A stretch of DNA of 64,000 bases from Salinarimonas sp. GTDB lineage: Bacteria; Pseudomonadota; Alphaproteobacteria; Rhizobiales; Beijerinckiaceae. The position numbers and the translations under genes were made by a program. How positions within the stretch are numbered: the stretch's first letter is position 1; each line of letters opens with the position of its first letter. Where the stretch lies: NCBI RefSeq assembly GCF_040111675.1, contig NZ_CP157794.1, positions 916,001 through 980,000 of the forward strand, given 5' to 3'. The notes beneath the pieces were generated by a model. That model searched no databases, was not told where the DNA came from, and was given only the letters and a program-made list of their open reading frames with translations. Of this stretch, positions 43,776 through 52,760 are shown piece after piece.

Positions 43776-44179
43776 GAGATCGGGACATCGCGGCAGAGGC
43801 GGCGCAATTGTCCAGGATCGCGCTGAAGGCGCAGGAGGCCGCCCTCCGCACCGACGAGACCGTGCACGTTCGCGGCCCGTGGCGGGCGCACGCCGATGCT
43901 CTGCTCGCGCGCTCGACCGAAGCGGGCGCGTGCTGCGAGGGGTCGGGCTGCGGGCTCCGACCGAGGCCGCGATGGGCGACACCTCGGTTGCGGATTGTCA
44001 CTCTGTTCACCTTACGTAATCGATGCTCGCCGAGGCGCTTGCGAGCCTTCGTAGAAGCGTGCTGATGCTCGGCGGGAGGCCTCGTTCCTCGTCGAGCATC
44101 AGTCGGAGGCGATCCGCGACGCCGACTGCCGCAGCGACGGTCCCGAATGACGACCTCTAGATCGCGCCGAGTTCTACCC
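43776..44179. other. Gene-free stretch after attR, possible gene remnant
   Basis: GC-rich. A short open frame at 43784-43940 reads RDIAAEAAQLSRIALKAQ and onward like a helical protein but lacks a start and decays into Arg/Cys-rich sequence, so it may be a remnant of a gene cut by past insertion events. Nothing else is seen except the upstream region of the GGDEF/EAL gene. Confidence 0.35.
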
Positions 44180-47100
44180 ATGTCCAAGTTCATCACGCAG
44201 GACGAGGCGAGCCGTCTCGAAGCACTGCGGGCCTGCGCCCTGCTCGACACGGCGCCCGAAGGCGAATTCGACGCGATCTGCCGTACGGCTCAGACGGCGT
44301 TCTCAGCCCCGGTCGCCCTCGTATCGCTCGTCGACGAGACGCGCGTCTGGTTCAAGGCGCGGTGTGGCATCGAGCCGGTCGAAATGTCACGCTCCGCGGC
44401 GTTTCGCAGCCGGGCGATCCTCGGTGGCGATATCCTGGTGGTCGAGGACGCGAGGTGCGATCCGCGATTCGCGAGGACCGAGCTGAGCTCCGGCCCGTAC
44501 CGCTTCTATGCAGGTGCACCGCTGGAGCTGGAGCCGGGCGTCCGGATCGGCACGCTCTCCATCCTGGACTTCGAGCCGCGTACGATCGCCATCCCCGAGC
44601 AGGAGCTTCTCGCGGGACTGGCTGCCGTCACGGTCGGGCTCGTACGCCTCCACATCTCTCGGCGCCAGCTGGAGGCCGAGCTTTCGGATCGGCAGCTTCG
44701 CGAAACCCGGAGCCGACGCCAGGAACGCGCCATGGCCGCGATGGCGGATGAGCTTCGCGCCCGCAAGGCTCGTCTGCGGACGACGCTCGAGCACATGGAC
44801 CAGGGACTGCTCATGATCGACGCAGAGGGCGTGATCCAGGTGAGCAACGCGAGAGCCGCCGCGCTCCTCGGAGTTCCCGGTGAATTCCTCGCCCAGCGTC
44901 CGTCCGTGGCAGATCTCCGGGACTGGCAGGTCGCATCGGGAGAATTCGTCGGCGACACGCAGCCGATCCTCGAGACGGTCGTCACCGGCGGCCTGGACGG
45001 GGAGGAGCGGAGATACGAGCGCAGACGGGTCAACGGGGCCGTCATCGAGGTGAGGAGCAGGCCGCTGCCGGGCGGCGGCGCTGTCCGAACGATCACCGAC
45101 ATCACGGATCGTCGCAGCTCGGAACGGGCTCTGAAAGAAAGCGAGAAGAGGTTGCGCCAGACCGAGCAACGGCTCGCCGCGGCTCTGGAAGCGACCGGAG
45201 ACGGAGTCTGGGATCTCGACCTGCGAACGGGCGAAGGTTGGGTGAGCGACGAATGGCTCAGGATGCTCGACCTCGCGCGAGGCGACGCCTCCGGCGGACT
45301 GGCGGGTTGGATCGCGATGGTTCATCCCGACGATCGCGAGCAGGTGCTGCGTGCGCTGAACGCCCACCTCGAAGGTGCCTCTGCAGGCTACGTCTGCGAG
45401 TATCGCATCAAGGCTCGAGACCGTTGGCTTTGGATCCTGGATCGAGGCAGGGTCGTCGCCAGGGACGAGAGCGGGCGTGCTCTTCGCGCCATAGGCACAC
45501 ACACGGACATTTCCGCCCGCAAGGAAGCCGAGGAGGAGCTTCGGCTGGTCGGCGATCGGCTTCAGCTCGCGCTGGATGCGGCAGGCATCGGCCTGCTCGA
45601 CCACGACGTGGGCTCCGGGGCGCTGTGGAAGAGCGAGAGCTGGTATCGAATGCTCGGTCTCGATCGAGACGCTTTCGGCCCGGACCTCGCATCCTGGGTT
45701 TCCCTCGTCCACCCCGATGATCTGGCGCTCGTGCGTCAGCGCTACGACTCTCATGTGCGCGGCGAAACGGATCTGCTCGAGATCGAGTATCGCGCGAGGC
45801 ACGGAGATGGCCGCTGGGTTTGGGTGAGCACCCGCGCGCGCTGCGTCGAACACGATTCCGAGACTGGAGCGGCGCGGCGCATCATCGGGGTCCAGGCCGA
45901 CATCTCGGCCCGGAAGGAGGCTGAGCAGCGAGCCGAGCACATGGCGCGGCACGATCCGCTGACCGAGCTCGGCAATCGGCGCCTTCTCGAGGAGCGCCTC
46001 GGCGCGGCGCTGCGAGCAGCCGATCCGGTGGCTGTTCTGTCGCTCGATCTCGACCGCTTCAAGCTCGTCAACGACACGCTCGGCCACCACACGGGAGACC
46101 TGCTGCTCGAGCAAATCGCGAACCGGCTGCGAAGCGCAGTTCGCTCTGGAGATACGGTCGCGCGCATCGGCGGCGACGAGTTCGCGATCGTCCAGGTCGG
46201 GGCGCCGCAGCCCGACGGGGCGCAGGCGCTTGCCGAACGGGTGATCGCGGTGCTGAGCGCCCCTTTGCTCGTCGGGGATCACGACGTGACGGTCGGCACC
46301 AGCATCGGGATCGCTCTCGCTCCGACGGATGCGGACGACGCCAGAACTCTGTTGTCCAAGGCCGATCTCGCTCTCTACCGAGCGAAGACGCAGGAGCGAA
46401 ACGCGTTTCGCTTCTACGAGCCGGCCATGGACAAGTGCGTCGAGGAACGCAATCGTCTGGAGGTGGACCTGCGACGGGCGCTCGATCGAAACGAGCTCGA
46501 GCTCCACTACCAGCCGATCGCCTGTTCGCGCACCGGCGAAACACGCGGGTACGAGGCATTGATACGCTGGCGTCATCCGACGCAGGGCCTCGTCTCTCCC
46601 GCCCTGTTCATCCCGATTGCAGAGCAGACCGGGGGGATCAACACCATCGGCGCATGGCTGCTGCGCGAGGCCTGTTCGCAGGCTGCGGGGTGGCCGCAAG
46701 CCATTCACCTGGCCGTCAACGTGTCGCCGGTCCAGCTCGGTAGCCGGAATTTCGTGACCGCGGTCGTCGCTGCGCTGTCGAGCAGCGGCCTCGAGCCGAG
46801 CCGATTGGAGCTCGAGATCACCGAGACGGCTCTGATCGGCGACACCGACGCGACGTCTCAGGTGCTCGAGCAGCTGCGTGCACTCGGCCTCAGGATCGCT
46901 CTGGACGATTTCGGAACCGGCTACTCGTCGCTCAGCCACCTGCATCGCTTCACCTTCGACAAGATCAAGATCGATCGCAGCTTCATCGACCGGATCGGCG
47001 ACGAGAACACCGCAGCCATCGTCCGTGCCGTCGTGGATCTCGGACGCCGTTGGCGTTGCGAGATCACGGCCGAGGGCGTCGAGACACCGGCGCAGCTCGA

Positions 47101-47212
47101 GGCGGTACGCGCTGCTGGCTGCTCGCAGGTCCAAGGGTTCTTGATCGGACGGCCCGAGCCCGCCGACAGAGTTCTTGCACGACTTGGCGCACAGGGGGGG
47201 CTCGTGGCTTGA
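44180..47212 (+). CDS. GAF-PAS-PAS-PAS-GGDEF-EAL cyclic-di-GMP protein
   Basis: The product is 1010 residues from the ATG at 44180. A GAF domain (about 10-165), then three PAS domains (the first around LEHMDQGLLMIDAEG; two PAS_3-type with MVHPDDREQV and LVHPDDLALV), then GGDEF (RIGGDEFAIVQ intact, with an inhibitory RxxD as RSGD five residues before), then EAL (YEALIRWRHP, LEITETALI, DDFGTGYSSLSHL, IKIDRSFI, AEGVETPAQL). All key residues of both output domains are present, so it could make and break c-di-GMP. No membrane segment is found. Confidence 0.93.
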   Translation: MSKFITQDEASRLEALRACALLDTAPEGEFDAICRTAQTAFSAPVALVSLVDETRVWFKARCGIEPVEMSRSAAFRSRAILGGDILVVEDARCDPRFARTELSSGPYRFYAGAPLELEPGVRIGTLSILDFEPRTIAIPEQELLAGLAAVTVGLVRLHISRRQLEAELSDRQLRETRSRRQERAMAAMADELRARKARLRTTLEHMDQGLLMIDAEGVIQVSNARAAALLGVPGEFLAQRPSVADLRDWQVASGEFVGDTQPILETVVTGGLDGEERRYERRRVNGAVIEVRSRPLPGGGAVRTITDITDRRSSERALKESEKRLRQTEQRLAAALEATGDGVWDLDLRTGEGWVSDEWLRMLDLARGDASGGLAGWIAMVHPDDREQVLRALNAHLEGASAGYVCEYRIKARDRWLWILDRGRVVARDESGRALRAIGTHTDISARKEAEEELRLVGDRLQLALDAAGIGLLDHDVGSGALWKSESWYRMLGLDRDAFGPDLASWVSLVHPDDLALVRQRYDSHVRGETDLLEIEYRARHGDGRWVWVSTRARCVEHDSETGAARRIIGVQADISARKEAEQRAEHMARHDPLTELGNRRLLEERLGAALRAADPVAVLSLDLDRFKLVNDTLGHHTGDLLLEQIANRLRSAVRSGDTVARIGGDEFAIVQVGAPQPDGAQALAERVIAVLSAPLLVGDHDVTVGTSIGIALAPTDADDARTLLSKADLALYRAKTQERNAFRFYEPAMDKCVEERNRLEVDLRRALDRNELELHYQPIACSRTGETRGYEALIRWRHPTQGLVSPALFIPIAEQTGGINTIGAWLLREACSQAAGWPQAIHLAVNVSPVQLGSRNFVTAVVAALSSSGLEPSRLELEITETALIGDTDATSQVLEQLRALGLRIALDDFGTGYSSLSHLHRFTFDKIKIDRSFIDRIGDENTAAIVRAVVDLGRRWRCEITAEGVETPAQLEAVRAAGCSQVQGFLIGRPEPADRVLARLGAQGGLVA

Positions 47213-47854
47213 GGTCGGCGGCTGGCGCTCGGCGCCGCCGTCGCGCTCGTGCGCCCCGCCGCGGGGACGCCGACAGCGGCCGCGCGGTTCGCGCATGCGC
47301 GGGCGCTCTTCGCCGTCCTCGCGAGACGACGTTCCGGCTCCGGGATCTGCAAACGCCGCGAAATCGCCTCCAATTCGAAGAAAATTTCGACGATCCGCTC
47401 CGCTCTGGAACGGCTACGCTTCGCCTCTGACGAGCGTATCCGTCCTCTTCGAGGGCTATTTGCGCGTGCCTGCGATCGGACGAGTCCGGTCCGCGGTGCC
47501 AGGTGCGAAGCCGTAGCTCGGCCGCGCGGTTCCCCGCTTCTCGCCCGAAAACGTCATGCGAGGCCATGAACGGCTCCGCTCGAATGACGCGACGGCCACA
47601 GCCCGACCCGCGGGCCGGCGTGCACTCCCTCCCGTTGCAACGAGCGTTCGGGAGGCAAAGAGGCTTCGTTCCGGCCGGGCCGTCGAACGCTTCTCCAGGG
47701 GCTTCCAAACCGGCCTTCGACCACAGATCGCCGTCGGTGCCGCTCGTTGGACCTCTTGTCCAAGCACGACGGGCTTGGGTAGGACAATATTCTACGCCGT
47801 CGTGTTCGTAAAACCGGCATCCGCGACGGAGAGGAACCCTCGACCGGAGCCGCA
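47213..47854. other. Gene-free stretch upstream of the PilZ gene
   Basis: Several frames are open because of high GC, but none has a ribosome-binding site and protein-like composition together. I see no RNA or repeat in it beyond the upstream region of the PilZ gene. Confidence 0.45.
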
Positions 47855-48139
47855 ATGTCCTGGCTAGACGATGATCGCACCCCGAACCTGGACCAGCGCC
47901 GTGAGATCCGGCGCAAGATCCGCATCCTGTGCATCGCCTACGATCCACGGTCCCGGCTCAAGATACCGGTCCAGCTCTGCGACCTGTCGCACCGGGGTGC
48001 GCTGATCCGATGTGATGACGTGACCGAAATTCCAGACGAGTTCATCCTCCTCATTCGCGGCAGCGAAGCGATGCGGCGCTACTGCGTCGTGGCGAGGCGC
48101 TCGGGCAGGGATCTCGGTGTGACGTTTCGTTACCGGTGA
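47855..48139 (+). CDS. PilZ-domain c-di-GMP receptor, single domain
   Basis: The product is 94 residues. The RxxxR motif region is RREIRRKIRILCIAYD and the second motif is CDLSHRGALIRC (DxSxxG). This is a stand-alone PilZ protein that would bind c-di-GMP. It lies downstream of the GGDEF/EAL gene, which is a plausible source of its ligand, although a 640-base gap argues against one transcript. Confidence 0.83.
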   Translation: MSWLDDDRTPNLDQRREIRRKIRILCIAYDPRSRLKIPVQLCDLSHRGALIRCDDVTEIPDEFILLIRGSEAMRRYCVVARRSGRDLGVTFRYR

Positions 48140-48264
48140 GGTGACCCGACCCATCCTCTCGCGCGAGCTCTCGCGAGAGCATCGATCTGTTCCTGGCTCA
48201 TGCTCGCGTCCGGATCCGCGATTCGGCACTCCTCACCCCGAGATCGTCAGCGTCGTCGGGGCGC

Positions 48265-48287
48265 GGGTTCGATCCCTGTCGCGCCCA
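48265..48287 (+). other. tRNA 3'-end remnant, possible old attachment site
   Basis: GGGTTCGATCCCTGTCGCGCCCA contains T-loop and acceptor sequence. Its last 16 bases are identical to the 3' end of the tRNA-Val at 35807-35823. Compared over 29 bases including the following GCATT/CCATT, only three positions differ. There is no 5' half nearby, so it is not a functional tRNA. Confidence 0.6.
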
Positions 48288-48413
48288 GCATTGTCCGGCA
48301 GCCGCAGAACCATCCGCTCGAGCGCATCGGTGCGCGACGGGACGGCGCACCGCGTTGACGCGCGGGGCGCGCGCGCCATCTCGTCCGCGACGCCGCCCGC
48401 GCCCGGACCGATC

Positions 48414-48806
48414 ATGCTCGCGACCCTCGCTCTCCTCACCCTCGCGCTCCTGTTCGGAGGCATGGTTCTGTATTCCTTCGGCTTCGCCGCCTTCCTGTTC
48501 ACGGCCCTGCCGCCGGAGACGGCCGGCCCCACGATCCGAAAGGCCTTCCCGCTTTTCTATCTCTTCGTGATCGCCACCGCCGCCGTCGCGGCGCTGCTGC
48601 TGTGGCCGCTCGATCCCCTCGCGGCGGCCTTGATGGCCGTCGTCGCGGCCACGACGGTCCCGACCCGGCAGGTGCTGATGCCCGCCATCAACGCCGCGAC
48701 CGACAGCGGCGCGAAGGCCCGGTTCGCCCGGCTGCACGGGCTCTCGGTAGCCGTCACCCTCGCGCACATCGCCGCCGCGGGATACGCGCTGACCCGGCTC
48801 GCCTGA
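48414..48806 (+). CDS. DUF4149-like membrane protein
   Basis: The product is 130 residues with four hydrophobic helices. The pattern ALLFGGMVLYSFGFAAFLF, then KAFPLFYLFVIATAAVAALL, and the end FARLHGLSVAVTLAHIAAAGYAL fit small DUF4149 integral membrane proteins. The function is unknown. The ATG at 48414 is chosen because it begins right at the first helix. Confidence 0.72.
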   Translation: MLATLALLTLALLFGGMVLYSFGFAAFLFTALPPETAGPTIRKAFPLFYLFVIATAAVAALLLWPLDPLAAALMAVVAATTVPTRQVLMPAINAATDSGAKARFARLHGLSVAVTLAHIAAAGYALTRLA

Positions 48807-48896
48807 GGCGGCGGGCGGCCACGGCGGCCCCTCGCGAAACCGCAGCGCCTCCCGCCCCGTTCTCGTCCGGAGCACCCGCCCGGACGAAAGCGAGCG

Positions 48897-50630
48897 ATGA
48901 CCGATACGCAGACGCGAAACCCCGACGGCGCCCCCTGGTGGGCGAGCGCCGTGATCTACCAGATCTACCTGCGCAGCTTCCGCGACACGAACGGCGACGG
49001 GGTCGGCGACCTGAACGGCGTGACCGAGAAGCTCGACTACATCGCCGCGCTCGGCGTCGACGCACTCTGGCTGTCGCCGTTCTACAAGTCGCCGATGCAG
49101 GATTTCGGCTACGACATCTGCGACTTCCGTGCGGTCGACCCCACGTTCGGCACGATCGAGGATTTCGACCGGCTCGTGCTCGGCGCCCGCGAGCGCGGCC
49201 TGCGCACCATCGTCGACTTCACCCCCTGCCACACCTCGAAGCAGCACCCCTGGTTCCGCGAGAGCCGCTCCTCCCGCGACAACCCGAAGGCGGACTGGTA
49301 CGTCTGGGCCGACGCCCGGCGCGACGGGGCGCCGCCGACGAACTGGCTCTCCTCCTTCGGCGGCAGCGCCTGGGAATGGGAGCCGCGGCGCAGCCAGTAC
49401 CGCTACCACGCCTTCCTCGAATGCCAGCCGAACCTCAACCTCCACGACCCCGAGGTCGTCGACGCCGTGCTCGGCGAGATGGCGTTCTGGCTCGACCGCG
49501 GCGTCGACGGTATCCGCCTCGACGCGGTGCAGTGCCTGCTCAGCGACCCGGACCTGCGCGACAACCCGCCCATCGCCTCGACCGGCCCCTCCATCCTCGT
49601 CGGTGGCGGGCCGAACAACCCCTTCCGCCAGCAGGAGCACTATTTCGACCGCGGCCTGCCGGGCTCGATGGCTCTGTTCGAGCGCATGCGCGCGCTGACG
49701 GACCGCTACGGCGCCGACCGCTTCCTGCTCGGCGAGGCCTCCGACGTCGATTCGATCCCCTTCTGCGCCGAGGCGACGGCGCCCGGGCGGCTGCACGCGG
49801 CCTATCATTTCGACCTGATCAATTCCGATCTCGACGTCGGCGTCCTGCGCCGGCAGATCCGCGCCACCGCGGAGCGCCCGAACGCCGCGATCATGACGGT
49901 GGCCGGCAACCAGGATTCGACGAGGCTCATGAGCAATTGGGGCCTGCGCCCGACCGAGCAGGGCTACGGCCGCGCCTTCGCCGCGCTGATGTGCGCGATC
50001 ATGGCGACGCAGAAGGGCGGGGCGCTCGTCTTCCAGGGCGAGGAGCTCGGCCTGACCGAGGCCGACATCGGGTACGACGACCTGCGCGACCCCTGGGGCC
50101 TGCACCTCTACCCGGACTTCAAGGGCCGCGACGGCTGCCGCACGCCCATGCCCTGGGAGGCCGACGCGCCCCATGGCGGCTTCGGCGACGCGCAGCCCTG
50201 GCTCCCCCTCGCCGAGGCCCACCGCCCGCTCGCCGTCGACCGCCAGGAGGCCGACCCCGACAGCGTGCTGAACGCCTACCGCCGCATCCTCGCCTGGCGC
50301 CGCGGCGAGCCGGCCCTGCGCGGCGGCACGCAGCGCCTGATCGAGGACGCCCCCGCGCCCCTCCTCGCCTATGTCCGCGAGGCGAACGGCGCCCGCCTGC
50401 TCTGCGCCTTCAACCTCTCCGACGCGCCCTTCACCTGGCGCCTGCCGGAGGACGACCGCGAGGGGTGGGCGGTGGTGGACGGGCCCGGGTTCGGCGGGGA
50501 GATCCGCGAGGGCGGGGTGCTGGCGCTGGGGGCGTACGACGGGGTGGTGGCGCGGGGGGCTCGAGGCGTGTGGCGGGAGCTGCGCGATCCGGGGTTGACA
50601 ACCTCCAGCGCAATGGGAGATCATACTTAA
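48897..50630 (+). CDS. GH13 alpha-glucosidase-type glycoside hydrolase
   Basis: The product is 577 residues. The barrel motifs are YQIYLRSFRDTNGDGVGDL, DFTPCHTSKQHPWF, GVDGIRLDAVQ with the nucleophile Asp, FLLGEASD with the acid Glu, and VAGNQDSTR with the transition-state Asp. The usual NHD motif reads NQD here, so the substrate-binding His is replaced by Gln. There is no signal peptide, so it is cytoplasmic and probably handles short alpha-glucosides. The C-terminal tail overlaps a TTGACA-like site used by the next operon. Confidence 0.88.
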   Translation: MTDTQTRNPDGAPWWASAVIYQIYLRSFRDTNGDGVGDLNGVTEKLDYIAALGVDALWLSPFYKSPMQDFGYDICDFRAVDPTFGTIEDFDRLVLGARERGLRTIVDFTPCHTSKQHPWFRESRSSRDNPKADWYVWADARRDGAPPTNWLSSFGGSAWEWEPRRSQYRYHAFLECQPNLNLHDPEVVDAVLGEMAFWLDRGVDGIRLDAVQCLLSDPDLRDNPPIASTGPSILVGGGPNNPFRQQEHYFDRGLPGSMALFERMRALTDRYGADRFLLGEASDVDSIPFCAEATAPGRLHAAYHFDLINSDLDVGVLRRQIRATAERPNAAIMTVAGNQDSTRLMSNWGLRPTEQGYGRAFAALMCAIMATQKGGALVFQGEELGLTEADIGYDDLRDPWGLHLYPDFKGRDGCRTPMPWEADAPHGGFGDAQPWLPLAEAHRPLAVDRQEADPDSVLNAYRRILAWRRGEPALRGGTQRLIEDAPAPLLAYVREANGARLLCAFNLSDAPFTWRLPEDDREGWAVVDGPGFGGEIREGGVLALGAYDGVVARGARGVWRELRDPGLTTSSAMGDHT

Positions 50631-50640
50631 CAGGAATTAA
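50595..50640 (+). promoter_or_regulatory. Putative promoter/operator of the acyltransferase operon
   Basis: TTGACAAC at 50595-50602 and, 22 bases later, ACTTAACAGGAATTAA at 50625-50640. Both elements recur before the exporter operon (TTGACAAC on the minus strand at 57537-57530, ACTTAACAGATGTTGA at 57476-57491). The second element is a partial palindrome and may bind a shared regulator. It overlaps the end of the GH13 gene. Confidence 0.5.
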
Positions 50641-50669
50641 CCTCTCCGTATCGTCATTTGCCCGCCGCC

Positions 50670-51773
50670 ATGCCGACCTCGCTTCCCGTTCCGCCGGACA
50701 GCGCTCTCGCGCTTTGGCTCGCCGCCAACGGGCTCGACGCCGACCTCGTGCGCGCCGTTCTCGCGACCGCCGTGCCTCTCGCGCAGCCTGGCCGTGCCGC
50801 CGATGAGCCCGAACCTGCGCCGCTCTCGCCCGCCCTCGTGCGGCGATGGTGCGCCGAGGCGTTCGGTGCGGCGTGGCCGGCGCTTTCCGAGACGGTGCGG
50901 CGAACCTGCGCCGACGTCGCGGTGGTGCTCGACGACGGCCCCGGCGCACGCCCGCAGATCCACGATCACGGTCCGGACGCGGCGCCGACGATCAAAGTTC
51001 CGTGGCGGCGCGGCGATGCGCGCGACGCGCTCGCACTCGCGCACGAGCTCGCCCACGCCGTTCAGATCATCGCCTCGCATGCGCGAACGCCCGGCGCGGC
51101 GATGCCGCCCGTTGCGCGCGAGGTCTGCGCCTTCCTCGGCGAGCGGGCGCTCCTCGCGCACCTGCGGGATCGCTCCGAGGGTTGTGCGCTGCGCACCGCG
51201 CACGTGGCGGAGGACGGCGTCTATCTCGGCGAGGACGCCGCCACGCTGGGCGCCGCCTTCGCAGATCCGCAAGCCGGCTACGATTACCGCTGGAACTATC
51301 CGGTCGCCCGCTGGCTCGCCCGGCGCGCGCGGGAGCTCTCCGATCCCGGCGAGGCCGCGGCGCTGCTCTCCAGCGGCCCTGACGCCCCGGCGCGCCTGCG
51401 CCCGCTGATCCATGCTGCGCTCGCGGCGCAGAACCCGCTCCCGCCCGTTCTCGCGCGCGACGAGCCCGGACCGCTCGTCGCTTACCGGCAAATCGGTGTC
51501 GCCGCCGCGCTCGAGACCGCCCGTGGGGAGGAGAGCGAGCCGGAGACGGTCGAGGCCTTCTACGAGGCCCTCCTCGACGGCCTGCGCGAATCCCGGCTGG
51601 CGATCGGCCTCGACGAGGAGGCGAGGCCCTTCGGCTGGGCGGTCGCAGGCCGCGACGGCGAGGGTCGTCCACAGGCCGCGAGGCTGGCGGCGCCCTTCGG
51701 CGACCCGGCGGCCATGGAAGCGCTCGCCGCGCGCCGGCTCGAGGCCGCGCCCGCAGCGGGGAGCGCCCCGTGA
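50670..51773 (+). CDS. M3-like zinc metallopeptidase, coupled to an acyltransferase
   Basis: The product is 367 residues from the ATG at 50670; a TTG four codons upstream is also possible. ALAHELAHAVQ at about 123-133 gives the HExxH zinc motif. About 20-30 residues on, PPVAREVCAFLGE at about 147-158 provides acidic residues placed as in M3 peptidases (oligopeptidase F-like). The protein is about half the usual M3 length. Near the end, IGLDEEARPFGWAVAGRD recalls an HlyC-type strand, so a degenerate acyltransferase-like domain is possible. No signal peptide. Its stop overlaps the next start (GTGA). Confidence 0.7.
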   Translation: MPTSLPVPPDSALALWLAANGLDADLVRAVLATAVPLAQPGRAADEPEPAPLSPALVRRWCAEAFGAAWPALSETVRRTCADVAVVLDDGPGARPQIHDHGPDAAPTIKVPWRRGDARDALALAHELAHAVQIIASHARTPGAAMPPVAREVCAFLGERALLAHLRDRSEGCALRTAHVAEDGVYLGEDAATLGAAFADPQAGYDYRWNYPVARWLARRARELSDPGEAAALLSSGPDAPARLRPLIHAALAAQNPLPPVLARDEPGPLVAYRQIGVAAALETARGEESEPETVEAFYEALLDGLRESRLAIGLDEEARPFGWAVAGRDGEGRPQAARLAAPFGDPAAMEALAARRLEAAPAAGSAP

Positions 51774-52357
51774 GTCGCCTCGACCTCTACGCCAGCCTCG
51801 GCGCCATGATCGCGCTGATGGCGCGCTCCCCCTATCATCGCGGCCAGCCGCTGCGGCGGTACCTCGCCGTCGAGATCCTGCCGCCGCTCCGGCTGGGACA
51901 GGCGCGGATCTGGTTCGACGAGAGCGGCGCGCCGACGGCGTTCCTCACCTTCGCCTGTATCACGCCCGCGGTCGAGGCCGAGCTGCACGCCTCTGGCCGC
52001 GCCCTGCGGCCGGACGAGTGGGCCTGCGGGGAGCGGCTCTTCTTCAACGACTTCGTCGCGCCCTATGGCGGCGCGCGGGCCTTCATCCGCGATCTCAAGG
52101 AGAACGTCTTCCGGCACCGCACCGCGACCAGCCTCGCCCGCGCGCCGGACGGACGCGTGCGCGCGATCAAGCGCTGGTTCAAGGCGGATGGTGCGACGAC
52201 GGAATTCGCCGGCCTGAGGCCGTCGACGGAATACGCCTCGCGATCCGAGGCGTATGGAGGCCGGGAGGCGCTGGCACGCCCCCCGGCCGAACGAGCCGCC
52301 CGGCGGATGCCGGGCAACACGCAGCACGGAGATCATGCCTCGCATGGCTCCGAATGA
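51770..52357 (+). CDS. HlyC-type toxin-activating lysine acyltransferase
   Basis: The product is 195 residues. The family core is visible: MARSPYHRGQPLRRYL with His23, ILPPLRLGQARIWFDESGAP, ACITPAVEAEL, RPDEWACGERLFFNDFVAPY with Asp94. His23 and Asp94 match the catalytic pair described for HlyC (His23, Asp92). HlyC-type enzymes move a fatty acyl chain from acyl-ACP to a toxin lysine. The C-terminal 45 residues are an extra low-complexity tail. Normally the gene sits beside an RTX toxin, but here it is followed by a glycine-zipper peptide gene. Confidence 0.87.
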   Translation: MSRLDLYASLGAMIALMARSPYHRGQPLRRYLAVEILPPLRLGQARIWFDESGAPTAFLTFACITPAVEAELHASGRALRPDEWACGERLFFNDFVAPYGGARAFIRDLKENVFRHRTATSLARAPDGRVRAIKRWFKADGATTEFAGLRPSTEYASRSEAYGGREALARPPAERAARRMPGNTQHGDHASHGSE

Positions 52358-52372
52358 GAAGAGCGTAAAACG

Positions 52373-52672
52373 ATGAAGGACATCGATACGATTCTGGCCG
52401 AGATCGCCTCGCCGGTGAGCTACGGCGGTGGGGGCGACAGCGGCGGAAGCAGCCATCTCGATCAGGCGTCGAGACAGATCGTGGACAATTACGGGACGAT
52501 CATGGGGACCCTTGGATGGGGTGTCGTTGGCGGTCTCTTCGGCGGACCGATCGGAGCGGCGGTGGGGGGCGCAACGGGCGGAATCGTCGGGACGCTCGCC
52601 CAGGCCCATGCACGCGACCAGATGAATAGCGTCCACGACGCGTACAATGCGCCGGGAGAGAGAGGCAAGTAA
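52373..52672 (+). CDS. Glycine-zipper microcin-like peptide, candidate acylated/exported substrate
   Basis: The product is 99 residues, starting 15 bases after the acyltransferase stop. A short charged/hydrophobic N-terminus (MKDIDTILAEIASPVSY) leads to a GGGGDSGG run, which could be a double-glycine-type leader boundary. Residues about 41-76 form a hydrophobic glycine zipper (GTLGWGVVGGLFGG, GAAVGGATGGIVG), the look of class II microcins and other pore-forming bacteriocins. Only two lysines exist, Lys2 and the C-terminal Lys99, which limits the possible acylation sites. No RTX repeats. Confidence 0.72.
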   Translation: MKDIDTILAEIASPVSYGGGGDSGGSSHLDQASRQIVDNYGTIMGTLGWGVVGGLFGGPIGAAVGGATGGIVGTLAQAHARDQMNSVHDAYNAPGERGK

Positions 52673-52699
52673 CCTCGTGGCTCGAGCGACGGCGGCCTC

Positions 52700-52760
52700 G
52701 CGCCGCTGTCGCCCTCGGCGAGGAGCGGACATGATGGACGCATTCTCACGAAGGAGCATC
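52700..52760. repeat. 61-bp direct repeat, copy 1
   Basis: Covers the ribosome-binding site (AGGAG), the ATG and the first 10 codons of the intramembrane protease gene. It is repeated at 54319-54379 with a single mismatch. Confidence 0.92.

Noticed and set aside
43738..44250. 170-residue minus strand frame over attR
   Set aside because: It runs through the att repeat into the 5' region of the GGDEF/EAL gene and is Arg/Ser-rich without family features.
48231..48290. A functional tRNA gene at the fragment ending CGCGCCCA
   Set aside because: No 5' acceptor strand or D-arm is present and CCA is changed to GCA; only the 3' part resembles a tRNA.
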